Source: Hyparrhenia diplandra
Lineage: Eukaryota > Streptophyta > Magnoliopsida > Poales > Poaceae
Length of the DNA stretch: 64,000 nucleotides
Reading direction: 5' to 3'
NCBI GenBank assembly: GCA_015847255.1
Contig: JADLZK010004543.1
Span: forward strand, 1,488,001-1,552,000
Both the position numbers and the translations under genes were made by a program. Shown here one piece after another: positions 57,636 to 64,000 of the stretch (positions within the stretch are counted from its first letter, which is position 1; every line of letters begins with the position of its first letter). The notes under the pieces are model-generated. The model worked only from the letters and a program-made list of their open reading frames with translations. It made no database searches and was not told the DNA's origin.

Positions 57636-60155
57636 TATAAGTGCACACCCAAAAATTATTGTTTGCTTATGATGGTTGGTGCCAAAAATCGGACAAAAAG
57701 ACATTTCAAACTTATTGGTTTGAAATGTGGTGTCAAATGATACTGACATCACCAAAGCATTTGTAGTCCATTATAGACCGACCATCCGCCCAAAAGAAAT
57801 TTGCTATATCGACCATCTTCCTTGTCCACCTGAATCGCATAGAAAAATGTAGGATCTGTGAATCGTTTTATTTCTCGGATATTCAGATAATGTCCGTGCA
57901 TCATTAGCTTCTAAATACTGTCTACGCTCACGACCAATCTCATTGAAGCAATCCATCTTAGAAAATGGCAATTTGTCTTCCCCTCCATAATACTCCTTCA
58001 TGAAATCAAAAACTTGGGCTGGCTTCATTCCGGCCCGTCAGTATCGCCCAATTAATTTCCTATCGGCCTCAATAACCTGTCGTTGGGACCTCAGCTTGTG
58101 TGACTTATCTGGACTAGCAAGATAATGGTTGTGCTCAAGTACGACCTTTTGCACTCTCCAAATCCCCTCTCTGCTGATACTAAATTGAACTCGAGCATCA
58201 CAACCAGTCCTTGTAATGTCCTTTTGTGATGACTCGTTTTCTCGATATCCTTGGCTGCTACAAACCATATATTTCTGGCATATACTACGATCTTGGCGGT
58301 GCTTTGTCTTGCTCTTTCTAACACTGAACCCAACCCTTCCAGCATAGGTGTTGTACATCTCATAAGCCTTTTCCTCAGATTGAAAAGTCATTCCAACTTC
58401 AGGTGTGATCAATTTTTTTTTCAGCTTTATCAACCACCTCCTGTACATATCAAGTCAAGATATAAGACCACTTTATACATGCAAAACTTTTTCGTTGGTA
58501 CATTCAGGAGCAGGGGTATGGAATGGAACTGTACGACCTTAAATTTCATTTATACAGTTTAAATCAAAATTGTCGTATCATATAGAAGCTACAACATAAG
58601 CATCTAACACTGATAGAACCTAGAATACTTAAAACCCATCACAAAGAGGCAATTACTGAACTAATGTAACAACTTCTTAATCTTTCAATCCCTCTACTCA
58701 ATTCATATTTATTTTTGCAGCTTGCCATAGTTGCATTAAGCCATTAACTAAATTTTGGTAAGATATAGTCATGTACCACAATGGAGACAAATAGTGATGT
58801 CGATTACCTCTAAAAAAACCACACAATTGGCAATTAAGTTGTTTCTCATAACTCAGAAGGCAGTGAAAAATATTCAGCCAGGACAACACACATCAGCCTT
58901 ATCAACACGACGACTATGAACAGAAACAATGGCCATTGCTTGCTGTACGAAGCAACATAAGAAGACAAAATACACAACGATCTAACAGAGAACCAACCTG
59001 TGTTGTTTGTTGTTTGTCTTGTCCAAGAGCACCGCCAACAACATCAATATCTTGTTGGTCTCCAACACCTACTATGGAGGGCACAAGTTGATCCATGGCC
59101 TCAGGTAAATCAGTTTGATGCCCTTGCTTTAGGTACAGATCATCTTGCAATAAATGGATATCCTTATCTTTGTCATTCATCTTGTCTGTTTGCCTAGTGG
59201 ATGTCCTATAAGAACCCCCAGCATACAAATGCTCGTTTGCAGGGGCATGAAAGGACTGATTAATATCCATCCCTGCACTGCAAACATCTTTGCTGGAGCT
59301 GCTGAATAAATAAAAAGAAAATGAAATGGCAAAACAGTGTTAGCAGCCTTGGAACTGATGCAGAAAGCAACATATATGAATCGAGTAATATTTCACCTCC
59401 CAAAATCCTGCTTCATTCTTCAGACAAAATGTAGATGACTAGTACGATAGGCGATTGAAACCAGAAATACTTACATATTAGCTTTTTTCAGATTTTGAAT
59501 CTCAGTTTCTTTAGCCTTGATTTGAAGATCTTTCTTTGTTCTGTCCACTCTCAGCTCTCTTTCCTGCAAACAAGAATACAAGGAATCAACACCTCATGCT
59601 CATACGAGTTAGCTAAAAGCAGTAGCCATTAATTGATTTAAAAAATGAGTTTGTCAAGAGCAGCAATTTAGTAGATCACACTTCATCTCAATTTAAATTT
59701 CAAACAAAGTTACGCACCAATTCATTTATTTGATTGGAGACACGGTTCAGCTTCCTCTGTAGTAGTTAACATCAAAAGGATTAGGAACAAAACACAAATG
59801 CATCAGTGAAACGCTTGTTCCAAACACCAACCTGTGCTATTTGCTGCTTGTCTTGTCCAGGAGCACCACCAACATGATCGACTTCTTGTTGGCCTCCAAC
59901 ACCTGCCATGGAGGCTGCTAGTTGATCCATGGAAGCAGCGGCAACAGCGGAGGCCGCGACGGCGGTGGCGGCGCGGCGGCGGCGGCGGCCTACAACAACG
60001 CACGGGGATTGCGACGAGAGGCCAAGACGCCGATCCGATGAGCCGATCAGATTTTGAACATGAGCCGGCTGCCTTGCATCGGAAGGAACTCGTATGTTGC
60101 TTGAGTTGGCGGCGGAGAGAAGGAAGTCGGCTGCTGCAAGAGGCTGAGAAGCCAA
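57636..60155 (-). pseudogene. FAR1-related sequence (FRS) gene, broken and truncated
   Basis: Five exons can be traced on the minus strand with compatible splice phases: 60155-59832, 59756-59718 (13 codons), 59563-59475 (lysine/glutamate-rich, coiled-coil-like), 59301-58998 and 58440 downwards. Exon 5 carries the FAR1 DNA-binding domain (GMTFQSEEKAYEMYNTYA near 58390, later CDARVQF and HNHYL), then GMKPAQVFDFM and the start of the MULE transposase domain (VSFDTTFQTNKFEM near 57735). Family role: transcription factors domesticated from Mutator-like transposases, acting in the nucleus (FHY3/FAR1 in light signalling). Defects: a frameshift at a nine-A run (58404-58412) at the exon 5 start, an in-frame TGA near 58037, two more frameshifts near 57855 and 57800, and loss of the rest of the MULE and SWIM regions after 57636. 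The start codon is uncertain; an ATG at about 59929 is an alternative. Confidence 0.75.
58998..59100 (-). repeat. Duplicated exon segment within the FRS gene
   Basis: The end of exon 4 (about 59100-58998, MDQLVPSIVGVG to DKQQTTQ) repeats the end of exon 1 (about 59931-59832, MDQLAASMAGVG to DKQQIAQ). Both run up to the same CACAG/GTTGGT splice donor. The similarity at DNA level extends across the donor, so a block of exon plus intron start was duplicated. Confidence 0.75.
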
Positions 60156-60938
60156 GCCGATTCAGAGCCGATTCGATTAGGAGCCATCTGCTGCTTCGTT
60201 CCTTGGGTCGGAAGTCGTCTGTTCCTTGACTGGAAAGGAAGCCTACAGCTGCCGTGCGATGGAATGGTACACCACGCGGCATCCATCGGCCGCAGGAGCG
60301 CACGCGCGCCGCGCTGCGCCCACCGCCCACCCCACTTTTTTCCCAATCCGGAAGGGATCGGACATGGCCGGCTGCTCCTCATGGCGTTTTGAGCTCTTCG
60401 TCACCTGACGTGGAGGATGATGACCATTAGAGCTCTCTGTCACCTAACGCCAGCGGTTGGAGCTGAGATGCTCCTTGGCCGTGCTCGCTTCCGCTCCCAT
60501 CTGGTCTTTGTCACATGATACAGTTTCCCATTAGTTGTTCCTAGAAATTCCCCAGCCGCGCGTGAGTTTCGTGCACTTGACCTGTTCATGTATTCACTGC
60601 AGTTTTTGTTGTTGCATTTTCTATTCTATTGTTGCCGCACCCAAAGAATTTCAGGAAACTTGCTGCCTCATTTATCTCTTTGTCTGTACCATGGAGAGAA
60701 ACAAGTAGATTGCGATTTGGGAGATGCAAGCCAATTTGTTATCCAATGTTTTTTTTTAGACCTATGGCAACGAAACGAGATGAACAGAGAGGATGAAGGT
60801 GATGGAGGCAAGGTCACCATTACAGAGAGGAGGTGATACTACCAAATAAGCCACACAACCAAACAAAAACTAACATAGCCAGACTAAGCTAGCACATGAC
60901 AACCAAACATTACCAGGGTGGCTTGACTTGGACAGACT
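60156..60938. other. Promoter/5' region of the FRS relic and intergenic
   Basis: 60156-60480 is GC-rich and would be the 5' UTR or promoter of the minus-strand FRS gene. Overlapping minus-strand frames here are not supported as protein. 60500-60938 shows no further feature. Confidence 0.35.
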
Positions 60939-60955
60939 AACTCAGGCCTAGCTTA
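60939..60955. repeat. Target-site duplication, left copy (15-17 bp)
   Basis: AACTCAGGCCTAGCTTA, repeated at 63446-63462. The first two A of the right copy may belong to the poly(A) tail. Confidence 0.85.
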
Positions 60956-63445
60956 CCGACCACCCCCACAGAGATGGAAATAGAAGAAGACCAAGAAGTG
61001 GAGTCCGGGTGAAGAATGGAACCGTTGGAGCCCGACCCGCCCCTTCGAGGGGTGGCGGCAGCAGCACCCGCCATCCCCATCGCCGATCTCCCTCCCCTTC
61101 CCGTCCCCTCCAATCCAACACCAAATCCGGGTCCCCCAGCTCGGATCTACTGATTTGTGGGAGCTTCGCCTGCCGGTCACCTCCGTCACCTCCTCCATTC
61201 ATGGTCGCCGCAGCCATGGACACGGTGCGGCGAGCCCTCCCCAGGTGCGGCCGTCCTCGCGGCCGATGCTGCTGTCCGCCCTCGCGAGGATGGTACCGAC
61301 GCCGGCCGGCGTTGCACGCCGGCGAAAGTGGGCGGGCGCATGGCGGATGCTGGCCGCGACGCGCCGTCCCCTCGTCGGCGTTGCCCGGCCCGGTGGCTCG
61401 CCCGCGGCGTTGCCTCCAGCCCGTCGCGGCGGATCTCCTGATCGCCGCCACCGGAGCCCCGCCACCACCGAAGCTCGCGTCGGCGACCGCGGATGTCGCC
61501 TCCCCGTCGTCGTCGCTCGACACGCGCCGAGAGCTGCTCCACCACTGGCCTCCCGTTCAAGTTGATGGTTCCGTCCAGGGCGCCGGCGACGGGGCGCCGT
61601 GTGTGGATTCGAGACGGAGGATGTCGTATGCCCCCCCCTCCCTCTCTCTCCGCACCTCCCCTTCTTCCCCCCCTCGACGCGGCAGGCAAGTTCAAGCGTT
61701 GGGTGGAGGATTTCGACGCGGGCGGCTTCCGATGAAGTGCTGCTTCCGGTGGCCACTCGCCCGTCAGACTGACGCCGCCCGCTGGGTCTCCCTTGCCGCG
61801 TCCCCTCCGCGGGCCGAGGCGCCGGTGCTGTTGGGGGTGCCCGCCGAGTAGCTGCAATAAAGGAAGCCGGGCGACGGGGGCGTGGCGCCGCGGCGCCCGT
61901 TGGAGTTGTGGACCCTTCTCTGACGCACGGCGCGGGTGTTGCGCGCTAGTCGCCCAGGCTGCAGCCAGCACCGAGGACCCGCGCGCATCTGCGCTGGGCA
62001 CACGAGTCACTTTCCAGCAGCCCGGCGCCGATGCAGAGGGTTTTCGTGCCGTCGGCGTCGTCGTCGTCGTCGCGCCCCAAGCGGGACACCGCCAAGACGC
62101 CGTCGCCCGCCCCCACCGGAGTTGGTGGGCCTCGCAGCAATTGTGCGCTGGCGCCACGTCGCCGCTCGGTGCCACTCCCCAGCCAGCGTTGCTTCCGTTG
62201 CTGGGTTTCGGGTTTCGGTGCCGGTGCGTGCTTGCGCGACCTCGCACCGCAGCGCCATCGTCAACCTACCAAGACCAAGGACGCGAAGGGCCCCTACGGG
62301 CGTCGCCACTTGTGCCGTCGGCCCACCGGGCACAAATCACGGGGAGGGTCGACGATGTCGTCGTCGCCGGCGTCCCCGAGCTCGTCGCGTCGTCGCGGGA
62401 CGTCAACACCGTCATGCCCCATGGTTTCACCGTCAACATCAACACCGTCGTCTTCGATCCGCTTGAGCTTGGCCTGGCGGGGGCCCCGAGCCTCCCATCT
62501 GGGCTGACCCGATGGTGGATGAGTCTGCGGCTTCGGCGCTGTGCGGGCCACCGCAGATGGAGTCCACGGCGGGGAGGGCTGAGGAGCGACGGCGTCGGAG
62601 GCCCACCTTCACCGCCTCCTACGACGCAGCTCGGCTCCACGGGTCTTTGGGTTACGATGTTCTTGGTGGCGGCACCTCGGTGGAGGCTACCGCAAGTCTT
62701 CTTGCGGAGACCTCGCCCCCTCACTGCCGGCTGTTGAGCCGACAACCCCGCCGGTGATAACCTTCACCGCACCGTCCCACGGGGCCCGAGGTCCTCGCAA
62801 GTTCCGTTGCGGGCGGAGACAACTCAACCGCCACTTGTTGGCCGGCCGGGCATCGCTACTCACTCGGGGCTGCCCACAGCTTGCGGAGAGGTTGACACCG
62901 CCTCGAGCCGTGAGGTCCGTCTTTGTCGGGGAGATTGAGGATCGGGTGTGTGTGCCACCGCCACGCCACTCCTCAAGTCGGGACCGCGCGCGTCGGGTCG
63001 CGCACCAACCTCTACCCACACCTGCGCCGCAGCCTTGGCCCGGATCGCGTCGCAGCCAAGGGCGGGTAACGCGACTCGCAGCCCGTAACCTCTTGCTTCG
63101 AAGTCGGGCGTGGAGGTGGCGGCAGGTGAGGCCCCGGCGCCATTGAGGATAAGATCGGGGACGTCTTGAGGGGGATGCCGCCCGTAAGCGGCGCCGTTTT
63201 GAGATCCTTCTCAATGGAGCGTTCGACCTCTCCACTCGGACCTCAACACCGAGGGGCTGGGTGAGGAGTTCGCCTAACCCCGCTTGTGTCCGGTTGCTTT
63301 GTTGCAAATTTGTCAAAATGTAATCCATTCATTTGTATCCAGTAGTTGCTAGGTCCGGCTTCGTAACTGTTTGGTTACCGTTGCATCTTGTTGTTTGAAC
63401 TTTACCGCTTAATGAAAAAGCGTGCAACGGCGTGGTCTCCAAAAA
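60956..63445 (+). mobile_element. GC-rich LINE-like retroposon (2.5 kb)
   Basis: Insertion in plus orientation, with an A-run (63441-63447) and a 15-17-bp target duplication. The first 2.3 kb are very GC-rich with overlapping long open frames on both strands (for example minus 61186-62247, plus 61793-62737). The last 200 bp are AT-richer, a typical 3' UTR ending CCGCTTAATGAAAAAGCGTG just before the tail, where CGCTT and AAGCG can pair. No reverse transcriptase or endonuclease motif was seen, so this is a non-autonomous or internally deleted LINE copy. The open frames have no family similarity and mirror each other across strands, as expected from GC bias. Confidence 0.78.
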
Positions 63446-63671
63446 AACTCAGGCCTAGCTTATCTTTCTAGCAGGCTAGCTAGAGCTAGCTAACCAAACA
63501 CACCATAGTTTTTCACATAACATGAGCGTTATAACTTGAAAAGATAAAATGTTTATAATTTGCAATGGAAGAGTAATAATTTACTCTATATGAATAAAAG
63601 AACTAACAACCGGATATGTTTGATTCCTAAGAGCTCATCCCGCCAACGTTGTTGTCTACAGACGTGGGATA

Positions 63672-63925
63672 TACTCTCCTTCTCTTTCTAACTGTCGTTC
63701 TGAGAAATCAAATGTACTCAACTTTAAGCAAATATGTATACGAAAATAAAATAACAATATTCATGGTAAATAATTTGTAACATTAGGTACATCATTACAT
63801 CAATTTTCATATAACAAACTTGGAGATACAAAAAGTTGCTATTACTTTCTACAAATCTATTCAAAGTAAGAAAGTTTGTCTAACACCAATACCATAGCGG
63901 CACTTAAAGAGGGACAAACGGAGTA
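63672..63925. mobile_element. Stowaway-like MITE (254 bp)
   Basis: It starts TACTCTCCTTCTCTTTC and ends GGGACAAACGGAGTA. The inverted ends are imperfect but of Stowaway type, with TA at both borders and an AT-rich non-coding body. The ends fit the CTCCCTCCGT-like consensus only partly. Confidence 0.5.
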
Positions 63926-64000
63926 TATGTACAAAGGTCAGTAGTCCACTGCAGACAACCATATATCTAATCTGGCACAGTGCTGGTTAGGTAATTGTCA

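Noticed and set aside
61009..62750. Open frames up to 353 codons in 61.0-62.7 kb as protein-coding genes
   Set aside because: Mirror-image low-complexity Arg/Pro/Ala-rich frames on both strands inside a retroposon; no recognisable family.
1..64000. miR2275-type sites (24-nt PHAS), tRNA, rRNA and CRISPR features
   Set aside because: I searched by eye for the miR2275 complement and for tRNA-like boxes and saw no convincing match; CRISPR arrays are not expected in plant nuclear DNA and no such repeats occur.

Overview
The window looks like nuclear DNA of a grass (Poaceae). It has two degraded Ty1/copia elements with TG...CA LTRs, CACTA transposon ends, GC-rich LINE-like retroposons, a Stowaway-type MITE and a relic of the FAR1/FHY3 (FRS) family. 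I see no complete protein-coding gene, no tRNA or rRNA and no CRISPR array. Most open reading frames are chance frames or sit in transposons.

The main content is not protein coding. Between about 0.3 and 51.9 kb there are 13 plus-strand and two minus-strand 22-nt sites resembling the target of miR2118 (core GGAGGCATCAGGAA). About nine plus-strand sites lie roughly 85-175 nt downstream of a TATA-like element. Many are embedded in long diverged tandem or dispersed duplications of otherwise non-coding sequence. This is the architecture of grass 21-PHAS loci: Pol II non-coding precursors cut by miR2118, made double-stranded by RDR6 and diced by DCL4 into 21-nt reproductive phasiRNAs in anthers. 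I therefore read the window as a 21-PHAS cluster invaded by transposons. This is inferred from sequence; no small-RNA data were available.

Layout: 1-330, right end of a CACTA element that stops 13 bp before the TATA box of the first PHAS-like locus. 0.37-2.1 kb, two tandem PHAS-like loci. 4.1-13.17 kb, a LINE-like retroposon (16-bp TSD) holding a nested 7.6-kb copia element on the minus strand. 13.9-14.4 kb, a PHAS-like locus. 17.57-18.49 kb, a complete non-autonomous CACTA (TSD TGT). 19.6-25.8 kb, a complete but decayed copia element (TSD CCTCC). 29.2-29.7 kb, a minus-strand PHAS-like locus. 31.0-35.9 kb, PHAS-like loci, a 2-kb tandem duplication and two retroposon insertions. 38.0-39.0 kb, a 5'-truncated LINE. 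39.1-46.8 kb, a dense PHAS-like array including a convergent plus/minus pair. 50.2-51.9 kb, three closely spaced PHAS-like sites. 52.4-56.9 kb, a 4.55-kb probable solo LTR (TSD CTCTT). 57.1-57.2 kb, a PHAS-array remnant. 57.6-60.2 kb, a broken FRS gene on the minus strand. 60.96-63.45 kb, a 2.5-kb GC-rich retroposon. 63.67-63.93 kb, a MITE.

If the reading is right, the PHAS-like loci work together only as a source of miR2118-triggered 21-nt siRNAs. The transposons are passengers that split, truncate or re-promote individual array members. Transcript ends given for the ncRNA loci are nominal, because nothing in the sequence fixes them precisely.
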